From Gnetum montanum (lineage: Eukaryota > Streptophyta > Gnetopsida > Gnetales > Gnetaceae): a stretch of 64,000 bases of DNA. The notes under the pieces were generated by a model that saw only the letters and a list, made by a program, of their open reading frames with translations, had not been told where the DNA came from and searched no databases. The translations under genes and the position numbers were made by a program. Below, one piece after another: positions 45,659 through 59,160 of this stretch (its first letter is position 1; each line of letters starts with the position of its first letter). Location of the stretch: contig MNCI01008572.1 of NCBI GenBank assembly GCA_015680685.1, forward strand, positions 1,214,141 through 1,278,140, in the 5' to 3' direction.

Positions 45659-47565
45659 TAAAAACTCATCCTTGAGTTCCTTACAAAATATTGGGAAGGT
45701 ATGAGATTATTGACTTGAATGGAACTAATGGTGAATGGGATGACATGTGAACGAATCATCATTACAGAACATGACAAAACTAGTGTTCACAACAACAAGA
45801 GTGAACACCTTATACATTTGACATCAAGCCTTATTTGGAAGCTGAGAGAGAAGAGAGCAGAGAGAAGAAGTCTACTACTACCAACGCCAAGATTACGCCT
45901 TTCAATGTCTATCCATAAGGGTGCCATCGATCTTGCTCCTTGCATAGATGCTTCATCACTAATCCATTCCAAGTGTTCCCTCCAAATCCAATCCATTGTT
46001 GCATGATTACCATCTACACACACAACATAGTCTCATATTAGCAAGGGTAAATGAATCATAATGTAATTGATACCTTGCTTTCATGTAAGGCCCACTAGCT
46101 GAGTTGTGGTATGGTTGATGTGGATCTGGAGATATAATAGTGGTGACTACCGAAGGTGTAGGGGCTAGGAAAAAATCAAAAAAATTGGGTCAAGACCCCC
46201 ATGACTAAGAGTGAACCTCCATTAGCGATAAAATGGAGAAAGAAAAAGAATAATAAATATGGAGAAAAAGAGACAACTGTAACATCAATGAAGTGGATGT
46301 CAAGATGGAAATGAACAAAATAGCATTGATTGCAACAATGTTAAGGGAAAGAAATTAATGGGTGCACAAAATAGGAATGTCAGTGGGTCCTCCCCAAAGT
46401 AGGCTCATGCCCTTAATGCCCTGACAAACCCACATTCAAAGAGTCCATAGGCTCTAGGAATTTCATTGGGAACAAGAGTTAAATTCTTAACCACAAGAGT
46501 TTACCAAAAAGAAAATAATGCATCAACCAAAATATACACTAATGATACAGTCAGCAATGAGGTGAACAATGGAAAGAAGAGAATGGAATGGAATCCCAAG
46601 AACAAGGTGGTGTACAACCCCTTGTGTAGTTAATGATTAATGTGACTTAGAAGATCCCATTCCAAGTTTGGCCTCAACAAACCACATCCAATGACTTCGC
46701 ATTAATGCATTCAGCCAATCCATCCCTTTGAAGTAACCAGAATGCCTTCACCAAAGAGCCACCACCATTCCAACGAAACAAAGGAGAGAATGGGAAGCCA
46801 GAAGAGCCTTAGTTAGAGGGAACATGTTTATTTTAGTTCCATCACCAGTGCTTGTAGCCCAAATATTATTTCATCTAAGGGGCATGCTTTGAATTCTCAC
46901 AATTTTTTTTCTTTTTTTTTGTGTTTTTGTGTGAGAACCACACCATGAAAAGACTTAATATTTTTATTTTCTCAGCTTCCCGATAATTGGGTAATGTCAA
47001 AACGGTAAGAAAACTCAAGAAGAAAACATCCAAGCACCCAAGAGAATGGCCAACAAAAATGCATCAAGTTCCCTTGAGGTCACACCCTTTTCAATCCTTG
47101 AGTCCTTCCCTAGTTTGAGAAATACCTAGTCACTGATTCGTTGATAGCTCTTGTTATTGAGAAAGGGACTGTACAGTTCCAAGCCAAGAGAGACCATAGA
47201 AATTTGTGGATGTATGGATGAAGTGGAATCATTCCCTATCATATCAAAAGAACCATACCTTAGTATCAACATCATAACTTAAAGGTAAAAGCCAAACATT
47301 AGCAACCAATAGAAAAACGGTTCATACCATCTTTAAGAGCACTTATTAAATGACAAACTTAACAAGATGGATATCACACACACACACAAAAAGAACTAAA
47401 AAAGTATAAACAATGTTGGAAAACAAAAAACAAGAAAAATTAAAGAAATTTGTAAAAAAAAAAGGTGTAAAACAAAAATGTGTAAAACAACAATGTGCAA
47501 AACCAAAATGTGCAAAAAAAATATGTGTAAGAAAAAAAATTAAAAGAACTGAGGGCCTCAAATGA
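45659..47565 (-). other. 3' region of element D with a small third ORF
   Basis: Conserved blocks lie at 47060-47087 and 46382-46424 on the minus strand. A 78-codon open frame runs 46023-45787 (MDWIWREHLEWISDEASMQG, then NLGVGSSRLLLSALFSL), and element C has the matching sequence. A TTGTGTGTGTAG|ATGG start-like junction lies at about 46017. The product is unknown. Confidence 0.45.
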
Positions 47566-50500
47566 TCAGCATAGGTGGCCATCTCCCCCATGACTGAATG
47601 GAAAGGGAGAGATCTGAAATAATGAATGTCTATTTGAATTTTTTAGAAGTGTCCAACTTCTCCCGATTGATGTTTTCAGGCTAAGGGATGGAAGTTGGTG
47701 ATGCTCATATTCCAATGTATCTATGCCTTCATTGTGGGCGTGAGTTATTCCCCCAGTTCGTTCCATGCATGTTGGTGGGCTGCTCTCTTGATTAGCTATC
47801 AACCACTGGGTGTTCTATTATTGTGTGGTTGCTACATATAGGCACCTTTGTATCTGAATTTCTTGGGCACACCAGTTGCATGTAGGAGATGTTGAGCATT
47901 CCTCCATGTCATCACCCTCTGAGTCACTGTATGTGATGCATGGAAATTTCTTCTTCTCGATCTTTCCATATATTTTTTCCTTAGATATTTCCAAGGAAAG
48001 ATCGTGGATTCATAGGCACACATTGATGGTGCTGAGCCATGCCCTCCCCATTATAATTGGGAAGTCCCCTTTGTTGTTGTTGACTTCTATCACTAGGAAA
48101 TCAGCTGGGTATGACCAACCACACACAGTGGTAATGATGTCCTCCATCATTCCCAAGGGAATCGTGATGGACTGGTTAGCCAGCTCTACTTGAATATTGC
48201 TCTTCTTAAGTGGAGGTAGGTTCCATTCTTTATACATTTCTCATGAGATTAAGTTGACTACGGAACCTAAGTCAAGAAGAGCCTTATGAGGTTCATTCCC
48301 AACAACTTGGAGGTAGATTAAGGGACTTCCAGGGTCAAATAGTTTCCTGGGAAGGTGTCCTACCTTGATCCAATTAGTAATGATATGTGTTAACATAACC
48401 ATATGCGTTGAGCCCTGTCATTGGTTTGAAGGGAGCTCTGAAGCATTATTTGTTGGAGGAGCATGCACAAACTCAACTGCTTGTGGTTGTGAGAGCTTAT
48501 TTAGGCTTTTGGTTTTGAAGAAAGGTCTTCTCTTCATGCAGTTTTCAGAACCAGTATTGGTTTGAAGGTTTACAACTCTCGTAGCATTATGTTGCTACGG
48601 TTGAGTGGGGAGTTTCCTTTACATTGTTGGAGCGGGTGGTATTGGAACTATTGGCATAAGAGTGGAGGATGGATTTGGAGGATGGTATGTGTATGGTGTG
48701 TCTCCCAGAGGAGAAGGAGTCCTAAAATACTCCCGAACTTGGTAGTGACATTATGGGATTGCGTGACCCATAGAGTCACTTAGAGAAACCGGCTATTGCA
48801 TGTAATAGCCACACAGGTCTGGTTGCCGGTAAGGGTATTATTATCTAGGTGGTGGCATCCCCCATGACTATGGGTATTACCACTATTGGTGTTGCCTGAT
48901 ATGTTGTGGCGGAGTTCCACTTGGATAATATGTTAACGAGTGGTGGAACTATCTTGGGTTATTTTGGGGATAAGGTAACCTTCAGGGTGCTTGTCATTTG
49001 TTAAGTCTTGGGTTGAGTGCATACACCCCAGACTCTTGTAGATGTGAGATTATTGGGCAACATCCCTTAGGATGGTCATATTGGTAGATCTCACATTCAC
49101 CATCATTTTTTGTATCCAAATCCACAACCTCATCAGTGATAGTTATTTTTCCCTTACCCTTGTCACATGCATGGCCTAAATCTCTTCACTTTTTCTTATC
49201 ATGGTCACTACTTCATTCCTCCTTAGACTCCATATTTCATCTACCTTACCTAACACTACTACTATTAATTTCTAAAGTGGCAAGGTTTTTCTATTCACAA
49301 ACTCTTCGTGTGGTGACTCATCCTCTTCCTCATAGAATCTTACTTCCTTCTTTCGAAGGGAAGGATCGCAATTATACTCTTCCACGCTTTCTCTTTTCCA
49401 TAGCTTCCCTTCTTCTTTAGCTACTTACTCCAAAAATTGATAAATTTCATGGGACCTATGTTCTGATAATCTCCCTTGGGCATATGTCCCAAGGGTTCTC
49501 CTAGTTTTATGTCTTAGCCCATCTACGAGATGGCAGAGTTGATCCCGTTGTGTGTAACCATGGCTCGAGCAATGATGTAACAATACATAATATCTGCCCA
49601 TGGTAGCATCTAATGGTTTGTGATTACCCTACTTCTATCGTTGGATTTTCTTACACAAGTTGGACACTCTAGAGTACGTTTGGTATTTATCGTTAAAAAA
49701 TTCTAGCATTGTACTTCACCTCCTAATGGTTTCTGGCTCTAAAGACCGGTACCAACTTGCTACTTCTTTTATGAGTGTCCTAGGAAACAACTTTAACTTT
49801 TTCCACTCATTTTCAATATTCTGCAAGGCATAGGCATCATCGAATTCCTATAAGTGGTTTTACATATCAACATTGTATCCCCCCTCAAATCGTGGGATAT
49901 TATTCATGTCTAGTCCCTTGATCCGACTATCTTTTTGATTCCTTGTAGGTATTCTAACTATCTTCGTAATGTCTAACATACTCCAAGTTGCCAATAGGGG
50001 TTTATTATGATCATCTCTCTCATGACGTCTATGATGCCCATGTGGTTCCCTACTTTCCCTTCTTTCATGCCTTGATTCTCTCGAATGCCCTCGCCCTCGC
50101 TCTCAACCCTCACGTCAAGGTCTCTTATTTTTCTTACCCTTATCCTCACCGTTGTGCTCTTTGTGACTGTGTCCTGATATGGAATGAGAGGGTGAATGAT
50201 GTGATGAAGGGAAAGAAGAAGGGGAACCATCGCCATGATGATGTTTCTTACCTTATCTTCGGTAACTACGGCCCCGATCGTGATGATGATCAGAATGCTT
50301 ACCCTTATCTTGTGATTGTGTTCCCTCAGTGAAGACTTGGTGTTCATGGGAATCAGAACCAGGGTTATGTATCATGGAGCATTGGTTTTGGTACCCTACG
50401 TCCTCACTATCGTTAGGAGGGGGAACATCATTTCGTGGAGAACCTATTAAGATAGGTTCACCACCCTTAATTTCTCTTATGACAGGTGAAGCATTACGGG

Positions 50501-50891
50501 GGCCTTTGCCCTTCAATGATGTGTGGCAACTCTCCTGCCACAAGTCTCATTGACGTTGCACTTTTGTGTGATGGTAGTCCCTTGTGTCATAATCTTTTGC
50601 AACGTATTCAGCGTATACCTGCATCATGTCTATCTGTGCAAGAGCACAAAGAAGCATGTTAGGGACTGCCCGATTTGGGGGTAACACTATGTTACCTTGC
50701 AAGTCTCACCAATGCAGTTGTTCATCCTGATGGAGGATAAAGGTAAAATTAGGTATATACTCATCATGATGAGTATACACTACTCGATACTCTTGAGGAA
50801 CTGGCAGATTTGGGTTATGTGTGTTAGATCGTCGACTATCTCTTGTGTGATCCCTAGGTGGTGAAGTGCTTTTATGAGAAGAAGAAGACAT
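47566..50891 (-). pseudogene. Gag-protease polyprotein of element D (broken)
   Basis: ATG 50891 starts MSSSSHKSTSPPRDHTRDSR, then YRVVYTHHDEYIPNFTFILH and a TGA at the same codon as in element C. The frame later reads GGEPILIGSPRNDVPP and a His/Arg/Ser-rich region. The protease part reads KALLDLGSVVNLIS, then WNLPPLKKSNIQVELANQ and SYPADFLVIEVNNNKGDFPI, followed by GRAWLSTIN. The tail ends FSHGGDGHLC at 47566. Unlike C, frameshifts occur. RT and integrase are deleted at the same junction as in C. Confidence 0.75.
47579..47598 (-). promoter_or_regulatory. PPT-like sequence at the end of the polyprotein, element D
   Basis: Minus-strand TTCAGTCATGGGGGAGATGG, identical to the element C copy. Confidence 0.4.
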
Positions 50892-51018
50892 TGTTATCTT
50901 GTCGGTGTGCTATTGACCATTGTTTAAAATTTTCTTCTGATTAACCCTAAGGGTTTTTTTAAGCTTCACAACTATGTGGATGATTTCCTATGTTCTACTT
51001 AGTGCACAAACAACTTAG

Positions 51019-51036
51019 TCCTTGACAACGGTGCCA
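51019..51036 (-). promoter_or_regulatory. Primer-binding site, element D
   Basis: Minus-strand TGGCACCGTTGTCAAGGA next to the 5' LTR, a diverged tRNA-Asp complement. Confidence 0.7.
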
Positions 51037-51037
51037 A

Positions 51038-51848
51038 TGATGAGTGGCGAGGTACCCCTACACTCAACCATACGAATACGAGCGTTACACGCACGATCCG
51101 GTCGAACTCCGCAGACTAAGTGCCTACATGCCTTATGGAACACTTAAGGTCAATTGATTGTTGTCTTCCCAAACTTACTTCTATTTTTCACGGTTGTATG
51201 GTTAAGTAAGTTTAAGGTATGTGATTTTTATATCTTTTATGTTTATCTCCTATGCTAATGAGGGAAAGGGTGAAAAAACTAAGTAATTAACTTTAACTAA
51301 CTAAGTTCTAATTAACCTAGCATCAGTATCTATTCCCACTTACTGTTCACACCCTCAACCAATGCAACCTTCTGGGATTACCAAATGCTATTAATTGCTA
51401 GGATTACCAAGCATTACGCATGTGCTCTAAGTGGTCATACTAAATGCACTTAACTATGAAAGAAGTATTGAGAGAGATTTAATTAACTAATATAGCATTT
51501 AAATGATGAAAAATAAATAACAATAATTAAAGTCCTATTTAGCTTAATCCATGCACTGCAAGGTTTATCCAAAATTTTGTCTTTATTTTTATACACAAAC
51601 TTGTGCTCAGGTATAATATTTGCTTGAATAAAGATCTGTTCACTTTGGAACTCCTACTGCGGGCACATGGAAATTATTCTATCTCTGGAGAGGTAAAATT
51701 GCTAAATTTTTGCTAAGGGTCTAGATCTAGATTGGGAAACAAGGGAGATCTGCCTCTTATTTATAGCTTTGGCGACATGCTGCAATATTGCGTACACGAT
51801 ATTACGGTAGACGCGATATTGCGGCAGATGCGATATTGCATCCCATCA
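51038..51848 (-). repeat. Element D, 5' LTR
   Basis: 811 bp. On the minus strand it starts TGATGGGATGCAATATCG and ends GCCACTCATCA. Four CGATATTG-type boxes lie at about 51784-51837, and the TATA box at about 51758-51765. Confidence 0.9.
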
Positions 51849-51853
51849 ACATA

Positions 51854-54800
51854 TAATTACATCAGTGGATGCCATTAGCTGGAATTACATTTTGAATGGA
51901 ATGAATGGTAATATTTTAATTTTAATACATTGTATGATTCATAAGAAACTAGATTATTGAATGACATTTATTTTGTAATGAAGGAAAAAGATGAATATAG
52001 AGATAGTAGAAGAAGATCAAATCACTTGACTTTTATTTTGGAACATTAGAAAATATGGATACAATGATAGTGTTATGCTTAACAAAAAAAATTGAATTGC
52101 TTCTTATTAATGTATTATCCTATCTGATACACTGCTTATGATTTGTCTATCAAGCTATCACTCACACATGATAATGATGTAGATGCATCAAAGGTAATAT
52201 TAGATATTACTACTTTGAATACAATGTAGTAATCATCTAACTATGTTTGAAAATGATTTAAAGCCTTTTTTTATAAGTAAACTTCGTTTTTTATATATGT
52301 AAGTTACTTGATTAGGATTTTTTCTAGTGATATGTTGATGGGTAGAAAAGGTATACATTAATATCAATATAAGTAATAATATGACAAGAAGCTACTCCAT
52401 TATAGTCTTATCTCTTTGTATAATTTGAACAATCTATTACTGTTGATGTCTTACTTGAGTGTCTTGTGTGAAATCATTGTGTATGCTACAAAAGTTTGAT
52501 ATTCCATTGCTAGAAATACATATGCATAATATAGGAACATATATTTGTTAAATTATAAATAGTGCCATTTTTTTTGTTCAAGTGAACTCTAAATAAGTAG
52601 TTGACATTCTTTAATCTAGTAAATGAAAAGTTTAGAAATATATTTATTAGAATAATTAGACATACATGGATATACAAGATGAAGTATAAGCTTTAGTATT
52701 AAAAATTTATGTTTTTCTAGAACTCTAGCAAAAATAGTAACCAAAATGCTATTAGAGAACTTAGATTGGAAATGGTAATGATAGTTATTTCTAATTTTTT
52801 AGGTATCTTTGAGAAAACTTATAAGTTTTATTACTTTCACTTAGTTATTTATTTTATATGTTGTAAGAAAGAAAGATTTGCTATATGGAAGAAGTAGCAT
52901 TAGGCTCATGGGTGTAGTAGCTAAAATTATTTTTAACAATGAAGAAAATGTTGTGGGATAGGAATTTAACTTTAGATTTTTCTTTATCTATTTTTCCAAT
53001 GAACTCATTTGGTTATATTTTGAAGAATGTTTGATTAGTAGTTGCATCTTTAATAATAAACAAATGCAAAAATTGCTAGAATTTGAATACTTAATACTCT
53101 TATAGTAATTTTTATTTGTTGATATAGTACAACTATGGCTATATTATTCATAATTTATATGTTTTCTTATGATTTGTACTATGTGTAGATCATTCGTAAA
53201 AAAATTAGTAATATTCAAATTATTAATAATGTGCATGAGAGGAAAGAATTAATGATAAATTACTTAGATGTTTTTATTACTTTAGTAGGTTCTTTTTAGG
53301 TTCTTTTATTATTATTTAAGATTTGATATATTGTAATATGTTTGGGATTATATTATTTAATAATTACTAGGTAGTTTTCAAATCATGAAAGAAGTTATGG
53401 AGATTACTAGTTGGTGTCAACTTAAAATCCATAGCAAGCCAATCTATTACATGGTTGCATTTTATATATTTTTTAATCATTAATATTAAACTTGTTTCAT
53501 AAAATATTGTTATATATATCCAAGTAGGATTGTTAAATATTAAAGGGTATTACAATTTTTTGTTGGCATTCTTAGATGGTGCAATAAATGATAATTTTAT
53601 TAGTAATCAAGATCATGATATGATTTTCATAGAGTCTTGTTTGAAAGAGTTAATAGGTAAGCTTCAAGTGTAGAAGCATTGCATACAATTATTGTCTTTT
53701 ATGCTTTTTTTCCTAAAGTTCTACCCTTCTTATAAGTTATGTATTTAATCCTTTTTTTCAAGTTTATAAAGGCAAGAAGCATGGATTTTAAGTGATAATT
53801 TTTATTAAAAAAACTATTAAAATGAAAATGCAATGGTTTATTAAACTACTAAGAGACATCAAATAGATCTGTATAGAGTTTTAAATGTACCATCAAGGAA
53901 ATAATATAAAGTAAATAATTAGAATTATTTTTTAAAAATTAAATTTCTTTAACCAAATTGATATTGAAGGGTCCATGTTTTCTATTTGATTATATTTTGA
54001 ATAGAAATCTTCTTTGATTATCATATTGGAATAAACTGGACATTGTAAAAATATTATCAAATATTTGATTTTTATGTTATGAAGTAATTATATTTTATTA
54101 ATGTTTTTTTCAAGTGATCATGTTTTTGCTTAATGCTAAATTTTATCATTGTAATTTTTTCTCATGTTTCATGTCCATGTGATCAAAAGTTATAGTTGTG
54201 ATCTGATGTAAACTTTGAAAAAATAAAGTTTGGGTAGTAAATCTCAAAAATAAGGAGATAAAATTAACATGAAGAAGGGGCTAAGCCTCTCTCCCCAATT
54301 ATAAATAAAGGTCATGGATCATTATGTAATACAAAATAAGGAGTAATGAAGAGTGATTATGGATATTGTTATTTTATTCTTCCTCCTTTCTTGCTTCTTT
54401 TTCAATCCATATTAGATTATGTAATTTTTATCAATGAAGCTCTTAAGAATCCTCTATTCTCAAGCCCTTTCAATTTCATTCCAAAGGTGAGATTTCTCTA
54501 AAACCTCTGATAATCCTCACATACTCATCTCACAGTCATAATCCTTAATCTTTCACAATATCCTTAATCTCACATCTTTCATATTTCTCTCATCATGCTC
54601 AAGCATCATCAAGAATAAGAAAGACAAGTGTTAGAATATGCTCTCTAAGTTAAGATACAATCATTAATTTCTTAACTTAAGATATCAACAACTATGAAAG
54701 ATGAAAATAATTTATTAAGAGATACAACTTCTTATGAACTATAAAGAAACCTTACTCCATACTTTGTAAGGATATATAATAGAAGATACAACAATGTGAA

Positions 54801-55467
54801 CAAAAAAAGGAGTGACAACAATAGAATACCAACCAAAGAAAAAGCATTCATAAGTCAAAAGTAGACACCAATGATGATTTGTAACAACACAAATAAATAG
54901 AGCTCCAAATCATAAGTATAAGAAGAAGTAAAAGATGTAAGAAGTTCCTAATTTTATCAAATGATACTTACAGGGAGATGTAAAGTTAGAAGAAGTTGAG
55001 GTCCCACAATTTCCTAGCACGCAAAAGTAGGCTAGTACATCATGGATCTAACAAATTCAACATAATGAGGCGAATGAAGGTGTGACAAGAAAAGTAGTTA
55101 TGAAAGCTAAAAGGTAGAAGGATGAGCTACGTTTGAGGTAGTAGTTCATCAGTTGTTGTAGAGTAGTTAAACCAGTGTAGTGATGGATCATTGAAGAAGT
55201 CTAGACTGTCCTAGTCCACATAAGACCAAGGATAATAAATTCTATAGTATTGCAAACATACCATGATCCATGATGCAATATGGTACTACAAATAATAATA
55301 TAAATATCATTTAATTACCAAAGAAAGAGTAATACTAGTAAAAAATAATAAGTTATTATGAACTAAGTATAACCTAACTTGAAATAATACTAAGTCTATA
55401 GAAAATGTTAAGTTTTACTAGAACCAAAAACAATACTTGTGATGAAACATGATAGAGTCAGCTATGT
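51854..55467. other. AT-rich sequence with no supported gene
   Basis: About 3.6 kb, very AT-rich. A TATAAATAAAGG with downstream T/C-rich sequence near 54300 could be an old LTR promoter, but its limits cannot be set. No protein domain is recognisable. Confidence 0.4.
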
Positions 55468-56329
55468 TGATGGGTATATGTCAACACAACACTATTGACA
55501 CATCCCTATTGACATATCCTTTGATACATTGGCACATATGCATCGATGCCCTTCCACCCTAAGCATGTATAAATGTGCACACCATTTACATTTATGACAC
55601 CTTTGGTCATTTCCACAGTGAAGCTATTGCAATTTATTTTCATAAGACTTAGTTAAATTTTCCTCTGAGTGCCTTCAGTATGGATTGAGTTGATTAAATA
55701 GAGTTTTATTTGAGTGCACGATGTACCTAGATACTTCTACATGATGGAAATGAAATTGACATTCATTTCTTTCATTGCAGTTGGACTAACGTTTAGTTTA
55801 CTTTTAGCACATTATGTTTAATGCATTTTACTTTTCAACACTTAACAAATTAATCTTTTATTTTATAATAATATGAGTACGACTACTTTGAGTATGATAT
55901 ATTAATGTTTGGTAATCCTAATAGTGAATACTTGGTACACCTAGTAGTAAACACTTAGTAATCCAACAATGTTAATATAGGTTAATGATGGGTATGGAAA
56001 GATGAAATGGATACTCTACACTTAGGATAGTTTAGATTATCTTTTAAGTCCATAGATAATTTAATGTTTAATATTTTAATATTTTAACTACTTTATTACC
56101 TTAATATCTTTCATCATTAAAAATAATAAAAATGTATCTTATATCATCATCTTAATTAATCATATCAATCAAACTAGCACAAGTGATGATTAGAAAGACA
56201 AAAACCAAAAAATTAATGCCTAATTATCTAAGATACTAATACCCTTAAAGTTCTACAAAATTTGACTAGATCATGCATACATGCTTGTGATTTGTATGGT
56301 TAGGTGTAAGGGACACTCATTGCTCATCA
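55468..56329 (+). repeat. Element E, 5' LTR
   Basis: 862 bp, starting TGATGGGTATATG and ending CATTGCTCATCA. TATAAATG lies at about 55569. The tail matches the LTR tails of elements A-D. No array of GATATCG boxes is evident. Confidence 0.75.
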
Positions 56330-56330
56330 T

Positions 56331-56349
56331 TGGCATTGTTACTAAGGAA
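56331..56349 (+). promoter_or_regulatory. Primer-binding site, element E
   Basis: TGGCATTGTTACTAAGGAA follows the LTR, a strongly decayed tRNA-Asp complement. A (TAA)n microsatellite lies just downstream at about 56400-56420. Confidence 0.55.
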
Positions 56350-56454
56350 CTCTCTATTATTTGCTAATTTTTCTAGATAATTTCAGGAACATAATGAACT
56401 ATAATAATAATAATAATAATTTATTCAAGACATACTATAAGAACAAACTAAAAT

Positions 56455-58711
56455 ATGGCTTCTTCTCACAAGGGTGATTCCTTGCCTATTGATGATAGAA
56501 GAAGAAAAAACCTAAAGGAAGTGCCTCAATAACTCAAGGTGGTCTACACTCATCTAGATACATATGATCATGACTTCACTTTCAATCTCCACTAAGATGA
56601 ATATCTATGATGGAGAGAACTGGATGAAAATATTATGTTGTCACCTAATCATGCTATTTCATTAATGTTCATGGTAGCATTGATAAAGCTAGGCTTGAAA
56701 GAAACCACTCTAGAATAACAAGTGATAGATCATCTCTCTAGAGATTATCAACCTATGGAGGCCTAAAATAGAAACTATAAATACATGGAGATCCACCATG
56801 AATCCTCCAAAGGAAAAAGGATCCCAATTACATTAACATGATTGTTAGAAAAGGAGGACATAGAATGTTCATTAGGCATATCATAACACTAAGGTCCTTC
56901 TTCCTTCAGTAAAGACAACATCAACCACTAATGATTACATTCAACATTGGCAAGTAACCAAGATAGGAAAAAAGTTGAACCCACAATGAAGGAAGCTTCA
57001 AGACCAAGGTCTCCTAGTTACTAAGCAAATGAGCAACCAAGGGATAAATTAAGGAAAGTAAGCTAAGATAACTCTCTTAGCTCTTCATCCTTAGAGATGA
57101 AAGAAGGAAACATAGACAAGAAAAAGAAGAAAAGAGGAATTAGTAAAAAAGAAGGTGTAGCAAGTCATATCATAGGAAACATGGCCATGACAGGTGCCAT
57201 AATGAACAAGATAACTATGGTGAACCATTTCTTGCTACAAGGAGCATGATCAACATCTATCAGGTAGTTTACATTTCCATCAAGCATAAGAGAGATAGCT
57301 AGATCAAATAGTTTGATGTGAACAATATTTCTAAGTTTGAGGAAGGCTACAATGCTAATTTGCAGCATCATCAATAAGCCTTCCACGATGTCTACACCTT
57401 GTAGAACATTACAAAATGATTGGCATGAGCTTAGGATATTCCTTAGAACACTCATAAAGGAAGCTGAAAGATGATACCAATCCTCAGAATTAGAATCTAT
57501 TCATGGATGAAGCACAATGCTAGAACTATTCAATGATAACTATCAAATGTACTTCAAAGTATTAAACTTGAGGAAATAGATTCAAGGGTGAAAACAAGAT
57601 AACCATGAATCCCTTAATGTAGCTTTTAGAAGATACTATTCTTTATTGCACTCATGCCTAGGGAAAGATTTCTCTCAAAGAAAGTAACTCAATCATATCA
57701 TAGATGGGCTTAGAAACAAAACCAAAGAGGATCTTAAGATCTATGTCCAAGGGAGACTATCAAAGATGAGGGTCCATAAAATCCAAAGGCTCATTGACTA
57801 GGTACCAAAAGAAGAAGAATAGTTAAAGAATAGAAAAAGTATAGAGGAGTCTGATAAGGAACCTCCATCCATAAAAAGAAGGTTCATATCAATGATCTAG
57901 AGAAAGAAGCACTATAAGAGAAGGTCATGAAAAGAAAAACCTTGCTGATATAAAAATCTATCACTAAAATATCATCCAAGGTAGACAAGATATGAGACTT
58001 TTTTAATGAGAGATTCCATATGACACTTAAAATTGTGAAGGAGAAAATTGAACACGAAATACCAAAAGATAATGATAGGAGAAGAAAAAAAGACATGGAG
58101 AAGGACTATTACCATAAAAAAGGTAAGGATATAGTAGTAGAGGAGGTTGCAGATTCCTATTTAGACAATGAAAAATGTGAAATATGCTAATATAAACATC
58201 CAAAGGGCTATTGCCCAATTTTTTCACACTCACAAGAGTCTAGGATATATACCTTAAATCCAAAATTTATCAAAAGGCAAGCATCTAGGAGGTTTCCTTA
58301 TCCTCAAGGAAATTACAAGTAGTAGTTCTACCAGTAACAATATTATCCAAATGGGATGCCATCTTAGCCTCAAAACTACTATCAATAGTGGTATAACTCA
58401 TAGTTGTGAAGGATGACACCACTAAGGTAGTAGTGTCCTTACTATTAGCTAGATCCCTATGGGTACTATGTCCAATAACCAGTGTCACCAAGTGGTTCCA
58501 CTATTCACAACTATTCCCATAATTACTACTATCTTGAATATCATAAAGCTATCACTTTGCAAGCTAAATCTCCCATAGAATACACTCCCTACCATTAACA
58601 ATACCATGCACCTCATACCTCCACTCCTTTACCACTTGTAGCACCTATGCAAGGAAAAATACTTCCATAGCATCAACAATAGAATGCCACAAGAGATTTA
58701 AACTTGCAAGT
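56455..58711 (+). pseudogene. Gag of element E (broken)
   Basis: ATG 56455 starts MASSHKGDSLPIDDRRRKN, a stop, then LKVVYTHLDTYDHDFTFNLH, the shared N-terminal motif. Core remains occur at about 57330-57780, including DGLRNKTKEDLKIYVQGRLS. The zinc knuckle near 58175 keeps CEIC.YKHPKGYCP, the CX2CX3HX4C form common in Athila/Tat Gag. The Pro/Tyr-rich tail is cut at 58711 by the solo LTR and resumes at 61173. Confidence 0.65.
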
Positions 58712-58818
58712 GAATGTGTTGGCACATTTTGGCCATTTCATGGAACAGGTTGGCATGATAAAACTGGTTAAAAGTTCTTGCAATTTGATATTTAAAAAAG
58801 TTAATGGCAATTCCCAAA

Positions 58819-59160
58819 GGTGCCTATTTCCAGCTTGTCAGTCTTCAGGAGATGCACAAAACAAAAGAAGATATAAAGTAAGATCCTGATGACACGGAAA
58901 TTTCCATCGGTGACTCCTCTCGCATAGTTTCAGGACCAATTTCATCTTTCAGGGAATCCAGAAAAAGTGTAACTTCAAGGAGCAGTGGCAGCCGTGAATT
59001 CAAGGATGATGTAAAAAAAAGAAAATGATGAAAACGGAAAGAAAGAACTAAATATCTTAACTTCATCCTCAAGGACTAGAAAGGAGGGAGATATTGAAGG
59101 GGGCAGATCAAATGTTGAACTAGATGTTTCTCTGACAAGCACGTCTGTTTTACAGTGGCA
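58819..59160 (+). pseudogene. ABCB (P-glycoprotein-type) transporter linker fragment
   Basis: The frame reads GAYFQLVSLQEMHKTKEDIK, a stop, then DPDDTEISIGDSSRIV, SFRESRKSVTSRSSGSREFK; after a one-base shift in the A-run at 59013-59020 it continues NDENGKKELNILTSSSRTRK and GGRSNVELDVSL. GAYSQL.RLQE followed by a Ser/Arg-rich stretch is the hallmark of the linker between the first nucleotide-binding domain and the second membrane domain of plant ABCB exporters. Only this linker is present. The assignment rests on that motif and is less certain downstream of the shift. Confidence 0.6.

Larger units (their letters stand above)
44793..51853 (-). mobile_element. Non-autonomous Athila/Tat-like element with intact target duplication (element D)
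   Basis: 5' LTR 51038-51848, primer-binding site, Gag-protease remains 50891-47566, 3' region, polypurine tract and 3' LTR 44798-45642, all on the minus strand. Perfect 5-bp target duplications ACATA flank it (44793-44797, 51849-51853). Structure and sequence are close to element C, including the same deletion of RT, RNase H and integrase. Confidence 0.92.

Noticed and set aside
51854-51905. PPR-like reading (VDAISWNYILNGM) next to element D
   Set aside because: Only about 13 residues, no second repeat in phase, and nothing matching on the other side of the element.
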